A stretch of DNA of 64,000 nucleotides from Pigmentiphaga humi (lineage in GTDB: Bacteria; Pseudomonadota; Gammaproteobacteria; Burkholderiales; Burkholderiaceae_B). Positions within the stretch are counted from its first letter, which is position 1. Each line of letters begins with the position of its first letter. The notes below the pieces were generated by a model that was not told where the DNA came from, made no database searches, and saw only the letters and a list, made by a program, of their open reading frames with translations. The position numbers and the translations under genes are program-made. Location of the stretch: NCBI RefSeq assembly GCF_900606115.1, contig NZ_UWPJ01000026.1, positions 122,305-186,304 on the forward strand, read 5' to 3'. Shown piece after piece: positions 8,327 through 17,031 of this stretch.

Positions 8327-8857
8327 ATGAAACCGGATCTCAATGAAGCAAAACCGTTCTTTCCTTGGAACAAGGGGAGACTTGTTGGCCAAAAGACTCC
8401 TTTGAAGCTAAAAGAAGTCTGGGCGATCCGTATACGGCTCCAGCTAGCTGAAAAGGTGCGGGATCTGGCGCTATTCAACCTAGCCATCGACAGCAAATTA
8501 CGTGGTTGCGATTTGGTCAGCTTGCGCGTTTGCGACACTTCACAAGGGAAGAGCATCTACCCGCGTGCTATCGTCATGCAGCGCAAGATGCATCGGCCGG
8601 TAACCAAGTCGCCGCACCTTTCTACGCGCCAGTACGCACGCATCATTGCGGGTTGGGTCGTGTCGATCGGTTTGGACCCTGCGACGTATGGCACGCACAC
8701 CATGCGCCGAACAAAGGCGACGCTGATCTACCGGCGAACGAAGAACCTTCGGGCAGTCCAACTCCTTCTCGGACATACCAAGTTAGAAAGCACGGTGCGA
8801 TACCTTGGCATCGAAGTCGACGACGCGCTGGAAATGGCAGAGCAGACAGAAACGTGA
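8327..8857 (+). CDS. Small tyrosine recombinase, apparently with an internal in-frame deletion
   Basis: 176 residues from ATG 8327, which has GAAGGAG six bases upstream. The core signatures of the phage-integrase family are present: first catalytic Arg in SKLRGCDLVSLRV, HxxR in GTHTMRRTKATL, the second His in LLGHTKLEST and the nucleophilic Tyr in VRYLGIEVDD. It belongs to a group of very small recombinases of about 205 residues, common on Pseudomonas and Burkholderia islands. From memory those have about 33 extra residues between RPV and SPHLSTRQYARI; here the two join directly at about 8602. The lost part would include the catalytic beta-hairpin Lys, so the enzyme may be inactive. There is no large N-terminal arm-binding domain. 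A perfect 8-bp inverted repeat follows 16 bases after the stop. Confidence 0.82.
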   Translation: MKPDLNEAKPFFPWNKGRLVGQKTPLKLKEVWAIRIRLQLAEKVRDLALFNLAIDSKLRGCDLVSLRVCDTSQGKSIYPRAIVMQRKMHRPVTKSPHLSTRQYARIIAGWVVSIGLDPATYGTHTMRRTKATLIYRRTKNLRAVQLLLGHTKLESTVRYLGIEVDDALEMAEQTET

Positions 8858-8872
8858 GGTTTGCTTACAATC

Positions 8873-8904
8873 GGACAGCGCATCTATCTGGATTGTCGCT
8901 GTCC
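8873..8904. repeat. Perfect inverted repeat just downstream of the recombinase
   Basis: GGACAGCG (8873-8880) and CGCTGTCC (8897-8904) are exact inverted repeats around a 16-base loop, 16 bases after the recombinase stop. No T-run follows, so a terminator is unlikely. A binding site or attachment-type site beside the recombinase is possible. Confidence 0.5.
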
Positions 8905-9054
8905 GGCCAAAAGTGGACAGATCCTCCATCCGTAGGTTTTTAGGTTTGTCTAAACTAAATCAAAAGACTTTGCTTCAATGAGTTGGACTAGGTTGCATCT
9001 GTTTAGGCGATCAATCGTCTCCAGCGGCTTGTCGCCTATTTGTAGTTAGCTATC

Positions 9055-9693
9055 ATGGAGGCGCTATTGGAATCTATTGCGAAACTGATTACCGCTCTTG
9101 CAACACTTGCGTGGCCAATCGTCTTTGCCGTTCTACTGGTTAAATTCTATGCACCGATTAAAGCGCTTATCGAAACAGCTCTCGCACGCAAATTCACTAT
9201 CAAGGTTGCGGGTAACGAATTGACAATGGAGGAGGTGTCAAAACAACAGATTGACGCGCTCTCAGACCTTCAATCTAAGGTCGCCGAGCTTGAGAAGCGA
9301 CTGGGTGGAGCGACGCAAGAAGCGTTAGGGACAGCACCAGCTTCTGGTAAGCGCATTCTTTGGGTAGATGACGATCCAAAAAACAATAGTTTTTTGGTCG
9401 CGTCGTTAGAGAACCGTGGAGCGCGCGTGGACACCGCGCTAGCGACGGATGAAGGCGTTGCAATGTTCAGGCGGTCGCATTATGACGTAGTGATCTCAGA
9501 CATGGGCAGGCCCGAAGGGGAGAAGGCGGGCATTGATCTAGCTCGAGCAATTAAGCAACTTTCACCTAGCACACCTATCTACATTTTTTGCGGGCGATGG
9601 GCTGCTACGAACTTGAGAGATGAAGCATTGGCGGCAGGCGTCACACAAATTACAGCATCGGGAACGACTCTGGCCCGTTTCTTACTGACATGA
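9055..9693 (+). CDS. Membrane-tethered receiver-like protein
   Basis: 212 residues: an N-terminal hydrophobic helix (about residues 12-32, WPIVFAVLLVKFYAPI), a short linker and coiled coil (about 60-85), then a CheY-like receiver domain (about 98-212). The acidic pocket is visible as ILWVDDDP and the phospho-acceptor Asp in VVISDMGRP. However the conserved Thr/Ser position reads IYIFCG (Cys) and the usual Lys-Pro near the end is absent, so phosphotransfer may be lost. Inner-membrane tethering of a lone receiver is unusual; normally such domains are soluble or fused to a kinase. No histidine kinase lies nearby. Being on a defence-like island, it may sense or signal infection, which is inference only. 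Confidence 0.75.
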   Translation: MEALLESIAKLITALATLAWPIVFAVLLVKFYAPIKALIETALARKFTIKVAGNELTMEEVSKQQIDALSDLQSKVAELEKRLGGATQEALGTAPASGKRILWVDDDPKNNSFLVASLENRGARVDTALATDEGVAMFRRSHYDVVISDMGRPEGEKAGIDLARAIKQLSPSTPIYIFCGRWAATNLRDEALAAGVTQITASGTTLARFLLT

Positions 9694-9787
9694 AAGCCAA
9701 CAAGGCTCTTTAGCGGACGGCTGCGAAAAAGTTGCATAAGGCGCAGGTAGGGAGTTTTTCAAGACAGCAGGCCGAACTCCGACATAA

Positions 9788-9814
9788 CTAGAGATAATTA
9801 CACGTTATCGCTAG
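9788..9814 (-). repeat. Right recombinase core-like site (spacer inverted relative to the left one)
   Basis: Read on the minus strand it is CTAGCGATAA - CGTGTAA - TTATCTCTAG: arms of 10 bp, inverted at 8-9 positions, around exactly the same 7-bp spacer as at 3642-3668. The two sites are 6.1 kb apart in opposite orientation. CCTGCTTCCGGCCAG follows on the plus strand, similar to the sequence after the left site. Confidence 0.55.
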
Positions 9815-9974
9815 TAAGCCGCTGCCTGCTTCCGGCCAGTTGCGGTCGTATAGCTTTTCCATCCGGATGTCTGATATGTTGAATCTGAGATTCACGTGTC
9901 GTGGACAAAAGGAGCAGACATAGCCTGCTTTCCAATGCGAACGTCGAGGCGTGCAGGCCTCAAACTGCCAAACA

Positions 9975-10211
9975 TTAGATCCACACCCGACAACGTGTTT
10001 CGTTTGCCCTAGCGCTTCGCTTCCTCGGCGTCAAAAGCTCGTAAGCGCTGTTCGAGTGCATTCGCCGACGGCTGGTCCTCAGACCGATCTGGTAGGATTT
10101 TAAGACCTTGCCATCGTAGTCTTTGTACTCAGAGTGCCAAAGCACCTTCGAGATTCTGACGCGATAGTGGCTAGTCCTGTTGTGTTCTTGGCGCCCATTC
10201 TGAAGCAGCAT
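9975..10211 (-). CDS. Doubtful small frame, hypothetical
   Basis: 78 codons from an ATG, basic protein with a stretch HSEYKDYDGKVLKSYQIGLR that could form a beta-hairpin. No recognised family and no clear ribosome-binding site. It may be a fragment of a decayed gene together with the frame ending at 10218 on the same strand. Confidence 0.22.
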   Translation of the reverse strand: MLLQNGRQEHNRTSHYRVRISKVLWHSEYKDYDGKVLKSYQIGLRTSRRRMHSNSAYELLTPRKRSARANETRCRVWI

Positions 10212-10217
10212 GAATGG

Positions 10218-10442
10218 CTATTCCACGCCGGATAAGGTAAAAGCCCTGCCAACACCCCACCCGCTCATGGAACCATCACGTCGAATTTCGAACCCTCCGA
10301 ATTGAACAGCTCCCGCTCTGAGCCGCAGAAAGAGTCCTACGAGCCGCCACGCCTGGTGCTCCTGGGAAGCCTCCAGAAGCAGACTCGAGCCGGCGTTGTC
10401 GGCTATTTTGACCTCTCGACCTTCGATTCCTGACGCTTGCAC
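10218..10442 (-). CDS. Doubtful small frame, hypothetical
   Basis: 74 codons with a GTG start, located 6 bases upstream of the 78-codon frame on the same strand. No recognisable motif. Listed because the two could be pieces of one former gene; translation is not supported by a ribosome-binding site. Confidence 0.15.
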   Translation of the reverse strand: MQASGIEGREVKIADNAGSSLLLEASQEHQAWRLVGLFLRLRAGAVQFGGFEIRRDGSMSGWGVGRAFTLSGVE

Positions 10443-10521
10443 TGCCGCATTCCGCTCATGATCCTTGGTTGCGCCCGGCCGCGATAAGAGCCGCGATTAC
10501 GCCGCCCGGAACAATGAAATC

Positions 10522-10562
10522 AAGGCCTGGGACGCTTCTACGTCCCAGGCCTTTGCGTTTTC
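10522..10562 (+). terminator. Strong hairpin terminator (could act on both strands)
   Basis: A perfect 13-bp stem AAGGCCTGGGACG (10522-10534) with CGTCCCAGGCCTT (10541-10553), 6-base loop, followed on the plus strand by TGCGTTTT. On the minus strand only a weak T-rich tail follows. It lies 60 bases after the end of the topoisomerase gene. Confidence 0.75.
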
Positions 10563-10625
10563 TGCCCTATGGGTGCAACCGGCTTGCGGTCAGCGCGCCC
10601 CTCAAGGGTTGGCATTTTTCTAACC

Positions 10626-11690
10626 TCACTTCCCATCCAGGCCTAGGCTATCCAGGAATGCCAGCAGCCGCCGCTCGGCCGCGCACAATCCCCGCGGGGC
10701 GACGGGAGTCGAGCCCGCGGGCAGCTCTCCACGCAGATAGGCCTCGATGATGGCCGGATGGATGTAGCAAGTCCGGCAAACGGCAGGCGTGTTGGCCAAC
10801 CTTCGGGCCACCGCCTTGACCACCTCGGCGACCGCCCGGCGCGCGGCCTGGCCTTGCGCGCAGGGCATTTTGCGCAGGCATTCCAGGGCCATCACCGATC
10901 CGGCCCACGTCCGGTAGTGTTTGGCGGTGAAATCCCCCTGCCCCGCTTCGCGCAGGTAGGCGTTGACGGCGGCCGAGTCGACGCCGTGCGGCTGGCCCGC
11001 CTCGTCCAGGTAGTGGAACAGCGTCTGGCCGGGAATTTCCATGCATCGCCGCACGACTCGCGCCACGCGCCGGTCGGCGATGGCGACGTCATGCTCGACG
11101 CCGCTCTTGCCGCGAAAGCGCAGCCGGAGGCGGACGCCCGACAATGAGGCGTGGCGCCGGCGCAAAGTCGTCAGGCCGAACGACCGGTTCTCCCTGGCGT
11201 AGGCGCGGTTGCCGACCCGCACCAAGGTCGTCTCGAGGAGGCGCACCAGGGTGCCCAGCACCTTTTCTTCGCCCAGGCCCGGCGCGTCGAGCGCGCGCTG
11301 CACGCGGCGCCGGATGCGCGGCAGGGCGCGGCCGAACTCGGCCAACTGGGCATATTTATCAGCGTCGCGTTCGGCCTGCCAATGCGGGTGGTAGCGATAT
11401 TGTTTACGGCCGCGCGCATCGCGTCCGGTCGCCTGGATATGTCCGGCCGGGTCGGGGCATATCCAGACCTCGGCGTAGGCGGGCGGGATCGCCAGTGCGT
11501 CGATGCGGGCAATCTCCTTCGGGTCGCGGATGCGCTTGCCGTACAGGTCGACATAGACGAATCGTCCACGGACCAGCCGGCGGCCGTACCCCGGACCGGC
11601 ATCGTCCACGTAGACCAGGGACGGAGCGCCGCCGGCCGCGGCATCGGCCGGCGCGGGAACCAACACAGCGGCGTTGCAGTTGAAGTCCAT
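10626..11690 (-). CDS. DNA topoisomerase IB
   Basis: 354 residues from ATG 11690; a GTG further upstream at 11774 would add 28 residues without support. Motifs of poxvirus/bacterial TopIB are present: IRDPKEIARIDALAIPPAY near residue 55, HIQATGRDARGRKQYRYH after it, and Arg/Lys/His catalytic blocks such as TAKHYRTWAG. The active-site Tyr is in CRTCYIHP near residue 315. The enzyme relaxes supercoils of either sign by cutting one strand through a 3'-phosphotyrosine intermediate, without ATP or metal. It stands alone between the island and the clostripain-like gene, which is divergent. It marks the return to typical GC-rich core sequence. Confidence 0.92.
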   Translation of the reverse strand: MDFNCNAAVLVPAPADAAAGGAPSLVYVDDAGPGYGRRLVRGRFVYVDLYGKRIRDPKEIARIDALAIPPAYAEVWICPDPAGHIQATGRDARGRKQYRYHPHWQAERDADKYAQLAEFGRALPRIRRRVQRALDAPGLGEEKVLGTLVRLLETTLVRVGNRAYARENRSFGLTTLRRRHASLSGVRLRLRFRGKSGVEHDVAIADRRVARVVRRCMEIPGQTLFHYLDEAGQPHGVDSAAVNAYLREAGQGDFTAKHYRTWAGSVMALECLRKMPCAQGQAARRAVAEVVKAVARRLANTPAVCRTCYIHPAIIEAYLRGELPAGSTPVAPRGLCAAERRLLAFLDSLGLDGK

Positions 11691-11962
11691 GGCCGCACCG
11701 AGCAGGGTTCGTGCCAGGCCGCGGTACCTCACCGTTCCACGCTCAGGCGCTCCCGGAATGAAGAATCTACCCACGCCGGGCGAAAAAGCTGCCGGCCGGG
11801 CGCCGCAACCGATATGGCTGACCGTGAGACTCCTCTGGCTGCCTCAGGGCGCGCCCCCGATCGACTAAGCCCATGAGCCAACGAAAGGGCTGAAAAGTAT
11901 CGCTTCTCGTCTCAAACGGTGTTACAAAATGCTTCCGATATAACCATGAAAAGGATCGCCGC

Positions 11963-13897
11963 ATGCCCGCTCCTCCTCTTCGCGCCTTCCGCATTTTTGC
12001 CGCCCGCCTGCGGGCCATATTCGCCATCGCCACGCTGGCCATGCTCGTCGTCAGTTGCGGCGGGTCCGGCAGTACGCCGGCCGCGCAGGCGGACGTCACC
12101 CTGCTCGTCTACATGATGGGCACCAATCTCGAGAGCGATGACGGCTCGGCCACGCTCAACATCGACGAAATGCGAAGCATCGCGCCCAGCGACCGGGTCA
12201 ACGTCGTGCTGACCACCGGCGCCGCCAAGAAAGACGGCTGGCGCACCGTCCAGCGCAAGCGCGTGCTGGGCCAGCGGGTCGAGCTGCTCGACGACCTGGG
12301 CGCCGTGGACATGGGCAGCGCCAAGACCCTGCAGGATTTCGTCTCCTGGGGCATGAAAACCTACCCGGCCGAGCGGACCATGCTCGTCCTGTGGGACCAC
12401 GGCGGCGGCCCCAACCACGGCATAGGCTCCGACCCGTTCACCGGGCACGCCCTGTCGCTGGACGCCCTGCGCAGCGCGCTCGCTCCGGTCACGCAGGCAT
12501 CCGGACGCAAGCTCGCGTTGATCGGCTTCGACGCCTGTCTGATGGCATCGGTCGAAGTCGGCCAGGCCCTGGCCCCCTACGCCGACTACATGGTCGCTTC
12601 GCAGGAGCTCGAGCCCGGCACCGGCCAGGACTGGGCGGCGCTGCTGACGCACCTGACCCGCTCTGCCACCGACAGCACCGAAGCCTTCGGCCGCACCATG
12701 GTCGACGCCTTCGTCGCCAAGCAATTGAAGGAAAACCCCGTCGCCCAGGCCACGCTGTCATTGGTCGACCTGAGCCGCATCGACGGCGTGACCGCCGCGC
12801 TCGCCGACATCAGCGCCACGCTGAACGGACAACTGGCCACCGAGCCGGTGCAGACCTGGCTCGACATCGCCCAAGCCCGCTCCAGGGCGTTCATTTTCGG
12901 CTCCAATCTGCTGAGCCCCGGGCCAATGGAGCTGGTCGACCTGCGCATGTTCGAGTGGAACAGCCTGCGGCTGACCGACGCGCAGCGGGAAAGGCTGACG
13001 CAGGCGCTGGAGCAGGCAGTGGTCCACCAGAAGCACACCGAGGCCTTCTCCAACCTTGCCGGCCTCACGTTCTATCTGCCGCAGCGCGTCGCCGAGACCT
13101 CCGACGACACGAATACCTATACCGCGCTGGCTTTCCTGCCCGACTCGCAGCGCAGCTTCATCCGGCAGCACTCCGACATCGGCACCGACAATACCAAGCT
13201 GCCGCTGCCCACCATCGGCGTGGTCGACTGGAACGACGGAACCCCGAACGCCCCGACCTCGGTCCAGGCCGACCTGAACGCGGTGGATCGCGGCCTCGTG
13301 GAACAGGACTTCGCCGCGGTTCAGGACGCCTCCGGCTGGCTGACCGCCATCAAACCGCTGACGGACAGCACCGTCGACCAGCTCGTCGACCCGTCGTTCA
13401 TGCAGGGCTGGTTCCACCTGGACGACGCCGGCACGCCTGTCTACTTCTCGGCGCTTCCGGACGGCATGCGCTTTGCGGTCGACTCCCCCGAGAACTTCAT
13501 GATTCCGGTCTCCGTGCGCGGCCTGCCCGACGATGACGATGATGACGACGACGATTCGCTGCCGGGCATGCTGATCGTATCGGACGCGGCCGAGCCGGGG
13601 GTCCTGCGCATCACCGGGTTCCTGAGTTCCGTCGGAGACAACTTCTCCGCTGGCGTGCCGCGCCCGCAGAGCCTGCCTGCAGACGCCACCGTGCAGCCGC
13701 TGTGGCTGGTCCAGGACGAGAACGATCTGGGCCACTGGATAGCGCCGCCCGCCTCCGCCGCGGTACCGTTCGTTCCGGTGGCCCCGAACCAGCAGATTCT
13801 TCGCGGAACGCGCGATCAGTTGCCGTCGGGCTCCATTGCCCGCCTGGGGATCGTCGACGTGCGGGGCTGGATCAGCCTGGACACGCGGGCCTATTGA
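11963..13897 (+). CDS. Clostripain-family (C11) cysteine protease, lipoprotein
   Basis: 644 residues from ATG 11963 with AAAAGGA upstream. The N-terminus is a signal peptide with a lipobox (LVVSCGGS), predicting a lipid-anchored periplasmic or outer-membrane protein. The C11 fold is shown by the catalytic His in LVLWDHGGG (about residue 147) and the catalytic Cys in IGFDACLMA (about 194). Clostripain-like peptidases cut after basic residues. The C-terminal part (about 400-644) has no recognised domain and carries nine consecutive Asp at about residue 523, a possible calcium-binding tract. It converges on pstB with about 100 bases between them. Cellular role is unknown. Confidence 0.85.
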   Translation: MPAPPLRAFRIFAARLRAIFAIATLAMLVVSCGGSGSTPAAQADVTLLVYMMGTNLESDDGSATLNIDEMRSIAPSDRVNVVLTTGAAKKDGWRTVQRKRVLGQRVELLDDLGAVDMGSAKTLQDFVSWGMKTYPAERTMLVLWDHGGGPNHGIGSDPFTGHALSLDALRSALAPVTQASGRKLALIGFDACLMASVEVGQALAPYADYMVASQELEPGTGQDWAALLTHLTRSATDSTEAFGRTMVDAFVAKQLKENPVAQATLSLVDLSRIDGVTAALADISATLNGQLATEPVQTWLDIAQARSRAFIFGSNLLSPGPMELVDLRMFEWNSLRLTDAQRERLTQALEQAVVHQKHTEAFSNLAGLTFYLPQRVAETSDDTNTYTALAFLPDSQRSFIRQHSDIGTDNTKLPLPTIGVVDWNDGTPNAPTSVQADLNAVDRGLVEQDFAAVQDASGWLTAIKPLTDSTVDQLVDPSFMQGWFHLDDAGTPVYFSALPDGMRFAVDSPENFMIPVSVRGLPDDDDDDDDDSLPGMLIVSDAAEPGVLRITGFLSSVGDNFSAGVPRPQSLPADATVQPLWLVQDENDLGHWIAPPASAAVPFVPVAPNQQILRGTRDQLPSGSIARLGIVDVRGWISLDTRAY

Positions 13898-13971
13898 TAT
13901 CGGCCGATGCCGTGGCAAGGAACCGGTCCGTCGCGCCCAGCGCGGCCGGTTCGCCCAGGTTGCAGCAGGAT

Positions 13972-13991
13972 CGGCCGGGGATGCCCGGCCG
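13972..13991. terminator. GC hairpin between convergent clostripain-like gene and pstB
   Basis: CGGCCGGG (13972-13979) pairs perfectly with CCCGGCCG (13984-13991) around a 4-base loop. No T-run follows on either strand, so it is only a candidate terminator or RNA-stabilising hairpin. Confidence 0.35.
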
Positions 13992-13999
13992 GAGGGACG

Positions 14000-14776
14000 T
14001 CAGCCGAAGCGGCCGGTGATGTAGTCTTCCGTGGCCTTTTTCGCCGGCTTGATGAAGATCTGGTCCGTCACCCCGAACTCCACCAGTTCGCCCAGGTACA
14101 TGTACGCGGTGTAGTCGGAACAGCGCGCCGCCTGCTGCATGTTGTGGGTCACGATGACCACGGTGTAATCGTTCTTCAGTTCGGCGATGAGCTCTTCGAT
14201 CTTGGCGGTGGAGATCGGGTCCAGCGCCGAACACGGTTCGTCGAGCAGCAGCACTTCGGGCTTGATGGCGATGCCCCGGGCGATGCACAGGCGCTGCTGC
14301 TGGCCGCCCGACAGGCTATGGCCGCTCTGGTGCAGCTTGGTCTTGACCTCTTCCCACAGCGCGGCTTTGGTGAGCGCCCATTCGACGCGCTCGTCCATTT
14401 CGCCTTTGCTGAGATTCTCGAACAGGCGCACGCCGAAGGCGATGTTGTCGTAGATGCTCATCGGAAACGGCGTGGGTTTCTGGAACACCATGCCGACCTT
14501 GGCGCGGATCAGCGAGATGTCCATTTTCGACGTGAGCAGGTTTTCGCCGTCCATGTTGATCTGGCCTTCGGCGCGCTGTTCGGGGTAGAGCTCGAACATG
14601 CGGTTGAAGGTGCGCAGCAGCGTGGATTTGCCGCAGCCCGATGGCCCGATGAAGGCGGTAACCTTTTTTTCGGGAATCCGCATGTTGACGTTGCGCAGCG
14701 CGTGGAACTTGCCGTAGTAGAAGTTCAGGTCCTTGACTTCCAGCTTGGGGTTCACTATCTCGGCGATGGTAGACAT
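14000..14776 (-). CDS. pstB: Phosphate ABC transporter ATP-binding protein
   Basis: 258 residues, the family's usual length, from ATG 14776 ([20 protein letters not shown]). Walker [10 protein letters not shown] (about residue 40), Q-loop [11 protein letters not shown], signature [14 protein letters not shown] and Walker [15 protein letters not shown] are intact. FPMSIYDN and the overall sequence identify the PstB branch. The protein drives phosphate import through PstC/PstA with ATP hydrolysis at the cytoplasmic face. It is the last gene of the pstSCAB operon, 38 bases after pstA. No phoU follows; the neighbour is a convergent protease gene. PstB normally relays phosphate status to PhoR through PhoU, so phoU, phoB and phoR must lie elsewhere. 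Confidence 0.97.
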   Translation of the reverse strand: MSTIAEIVNPKLEVKDLNFYYGKFHALRNVNMRIPEKKVTAFIGPSGCGKSTLLRTFNRMFELYPEQRAEGQINMDGENLLTSKMDISLIRAKVGMVFQKPTPFPMSIYDNIAFGVRLFENLSKGEMDERVEWALTKAALWEEVKTKLHQSGHSLSGGQQQRLCIARGIAIKPEVLLLDEPCSALDPISTAKIEELIAELKNDYTVVIVTHNMQQAARCSDYTAYMYLGELVEFGVTDQIFIKPAKKATEDYITGRFG

Positions 14777-14814
14777 GGTGTATCCGGGTATGAGTCGCGT
14801 CGGTATGGGTGGGC

Positions 14815-15672
14815 TCAGGCGCCTTGCTTGCGGAACATGACGCGGGCAATGATGTTGATGACCAGGACGAGCAGCGTGATCAGGGTCGCGCCGGCCCAGG
14901 CCAGGCGCTGCCAGTCGGCGAAGGGGCTCATGGCGAACTGGAAGATCGTGACCGGCAGGTTGGCCATGGGCGCATTCATGTTCAGCGACAGGAACTGGTT
15001 GTTCAGGGCGGTGAACAGCAGCGGTGCGGTTTCGCCGGCGATGCGGGCCACTGCCAGCAGGATGCCGGTGATGATGCCGGAGCGCGCTGCGCGATAGCAC
15101 ACCATGGTGATCATTTTCCAGTGCGGGCAGCCGAGCGCGATGCAGGCCTCGCGCAGGCTGTTGGGCACGAGCTTGAGCATGTCGTCGGTGGTGCGCACGA
15201 CGACGGGAATGACGATGACGGCAAGCGCCAGGGTGCCGGCCCAGCCCGAGAAGTGCTGTATGCGCGCCACGAACACGGTGTAGATGAACAGGCCGATGAC
15301 GATAGAGGGCGCCGACAGCAGCACGTCGTTGATAAAGCGCGTGGCGGGCGCCAGCCAGCCGCGCTGGCCGTATTCGGCCAGGTAGGTGCCGGCGAGAATG
15401 CCGATGGGGGTACCGATCGCGGTGCCCAGGCCGGCCATCAGCACGCTGCCCAGCAAGGCATTGAGCAGGCCGCCGTTCTGGCCGGGAGGCGGCGTGATCT
15501 CGGTGAACAGCGACAGCGACAAAGCCGCGGCGCCCTTGGACAGCAGGGTCAGGATGATCCAGAACAGCCAGAACAGCCCGAACAGCAGCGCCCCCGCCGA
15601 CAAGGTCAGCATGACCTGGTTGGTCAGCCGCCGGCGACGGTAGACGCCGTTCTGCATGGTAATGACAGACAT
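14815..15672 (-). CDS. pstA: Phosphate ABC transporter permease
   Basis: 285 residues with six predicted membrane helices, starting [16 protein letters not shown]; a second Met six residues in is an alternative start. The BPD permease EAA loop is visible as [33 protein letters not shown] near residue 70 is typical of PstA. It forms the membrane channel with PstC. The gap to pstC (117 bases) is filled by a copy of the GC-rich dispersed repeat, which may affect the transcript between the two genes. Confidence 0.95.
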   Translation of the reverse strand: MSVITMQNGVYRRRRLTNQVMLTLSAGALLFGLFWLFWIILTLLSKGAAALSLSLFTEITPPPGQNGGLLNALLGSVLMAGLGTAIGTPIGILAGTYLAEYGQRGWLAPATRFINDVLLSAPSIVIGLFIYTVFVARIQHFSGWAGTLALAVIVIPVVVRTTDDMLKLVPNSLREACIALGCPHWKMITMVCYRAARSGIITGILLAVARIAGETAPLLFTALNNQFLSLNMNAPMANLPVTIFQFAMSPFADWQRLAWAGATLITLLVLVINIIARVMFRKQGA

Positions 15673-15709
15673 CAGAATTCCTTTCGCAGTTACTGTGCCG
15701 GCTCTTCCC

Positions 15710-15786
15710 AGGGCGCCGCGGATCCGGCTTTGCCGGTCCGCCAGCGCCGCCCCCTTGAGGGGGCCCGCGTCAGCGGGTAGGGGGTG
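15710..15786. repeat. Dispersed GC-rich palindromic repeat, copy 1 (pstC-pstA gap)
   Basis: The core GATCCGGCTTTGCCGGTC (hairpin CCGGC-TTT-GCCGG) is followed by CCCCCTTGAGGGGG and GCGTCAGCGGGTAGGGGG. The same core recurs at 16886, 40996 (inverted) and 41099. Confidence 0.7.
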
Positions 15787-15789
15787 GGT

Positions 15790-16815
15790 TCATCCCTTCC
15801 TGCCTTCGCCTTGCGCCAGCCGCAACAGCAGCAGCTTGGAACATGCCAGCACGATGGTGGTAATGAGGAAGAGGATCAGGCCCAGTTCGATCAGCGCCGA
15901 CAAGTGGACGTCGTCGGAGGCTTCGGCGAATTCGTTGGCCAGGGCCGAGGCGATCGAGTTGCCGGGCGCGAACAGCGAGCCGGAAAGCCGGTAGGCGTTG
16001 CCGATGACGAAGGTGACGGCCATGGTTTCGCCCAGGGCGCGGCCCAGCCCCAGCATGATGCCGCCGACCACACCGACCTTGGTGAAGGGCAGCACCACGC
16101 GCGAGACCACTTCCCAGGTGGTCGCGCCCAGGCCGTAGGCCGACTCCTTAAGCATCGCCGGCACGAGTTCGAACACGTCGCGCATCACGGCGGTGATGAA
16201 GGGGATGATCATGACGGCCAGGATGATGCCTGCGGTGAACACGCCGATGCCGAAGGCCGGCCCCTGGAACAGCACGCCGGCGCCGGGGATGCTGCCCAGC
16301 GTGGCGATCAGCAGCGGCTGCACGTATTCCTTGAACAGCGGGGCGAAAACGAACAGGCCCCACATGCCGTAGATGATGGAGGGGATGGCGGCCAGCATTT
16401 CGATGGCCGTGCCCAGCGGGCGGCGCAGCCAGGCGGGCGCCAGCTCGGTCAGGAACAGCGCGATGCCGAACGACACGGGCACGGCGATCAGCAGCGCGAT
16501 GGCCGAGGTGATGAGCGTGCCCACGATAGGCACGAGCGCGCCGTATTCGTTGTTGACCGGATCCCATTCGGACGACCACAGGAACGACAGGCCGTATTTG
16601 TCGAGGGTTTCCTGGCTGCCGATGATCAGCGAGACCAGGATCGCCGCCAGCAGGCACAAAACGGCGAAGGCGAAGAACCGCGTCAGGTTCTTGAACAATG
16701 CGTCCATGGCCGCATTACGGTTTTTCTTCATCGGGGGCGGATTCCCGGTAGTTGCACGGTCGGAGGAAGGATTTCCTCTCATCACGCCCGAAATGTTATC
16801 AAGTACCGCGCTCAT
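15790..16815 (-). CDS. pstC: Phosphate ABC transporter permease
   Basis: 341 residues from ATG 16815 ([18 protein letters not shown]); an upstream Met at 16860 would add 15 residues with no support. After a polar N-terminus of about 45 residues come six membrane helices. Typical PstC sequences are visible: [35 protein letters not shown] and the EAA-like loop [19 protein letters not shown]. It pairs with PstA to form the phosphate channel in the inner membrane. It follows pstS, with a repeat copy in between. Confidence 0.95.
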   Translation of the reverse strand: MSAVLDNISGVMRGNPSSDRATTGNPPPMKKNRNAAMDALFKNLTRFFAFAVLCLLAAILVSLIIGSQETLDKYGLSFLWSSEWDPVNNEYGALVPIVGTLITSAIALLIAVPVSFGIALFLTELAPAWLRRPLGTAIEMLAAIPSIIYGMWGLFVFAPLFKEYVQPLLIATLGSIPGAGVLFQGPAFGIGVFTAGIILAVMIIPFITAVMRDVFELVPAMLKESAYGLGATTWEVVSRVVLPFTKVGVVGGIMLGLGRALGETMAVTFVIGNAYRLSGSLFAPGNSIASALANEFAEASDDVHLSALIELGLILFLITTIVLACSKLLLLRLAQGEGRKG

Positions 16816-16867
16816 GGGGGGTCCGGGGAATTGGGACAGAAGAAAAGCGACGCATGACAATGCGCCG

Positions 16868-17028
16868 CCAGATCCAGGGCACGGCGGATCTGGCCTTGCC
16901 AGTCCGCCGGTAGAGCCCCCTGGGCCCGGCGCCGGGCCGCCCCAAGGCGGGCCCAGGCCCCCTCGGGGGGCTGCCGCGCAGCGGCTGGGGGCTCACCATG
17001 CTGGGCGCGCGTAAGCGCTTAGGGGGAC
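16868..17028. repeat. Dispersed GC-rich palindromic repeat, copy 2 (pstS-pstC gap)
   Basis: Contains GGATCTGGCCTTGCCAGTCC (16886-16905), a compensated variant of the core hairpin. It is followed by several nested palindromes and CCCCCTCGGGGGGCTGCCGCG, which matches the copy at 40138. The element fills almost the whole gap and could attenuate pstC relative to pstS. Confidence 0.7.
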
Positions 17029-17031
17029 TAA

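Larger units (their letters stand above)
9694..10521. other. Non-coding or decayed right margin of the island
   Basis: The stretch contains the second core-like site and two short minus-strand frames (listed below) of doubtful reality. Between 9830 and 9970 I see nothing else recognisable. GC content rises towards the topoisomerase gene. Confidence 0.5.

Noticed and set aside
2036..10562. Integration site duplication of the tRNA-Pro 3' end at the right edge of the island
   Set aside because: Around 10490-10515 only an 8-base match (CGCCGCCC) to the tRNA end was found, which is expected by chance in this GC-rich DNA.
15710..17028. CRISPR or tandem repeat array in the pst gaps
   Set aside because: The repeats are dispersed palindromes of unequal length without regular spacers.
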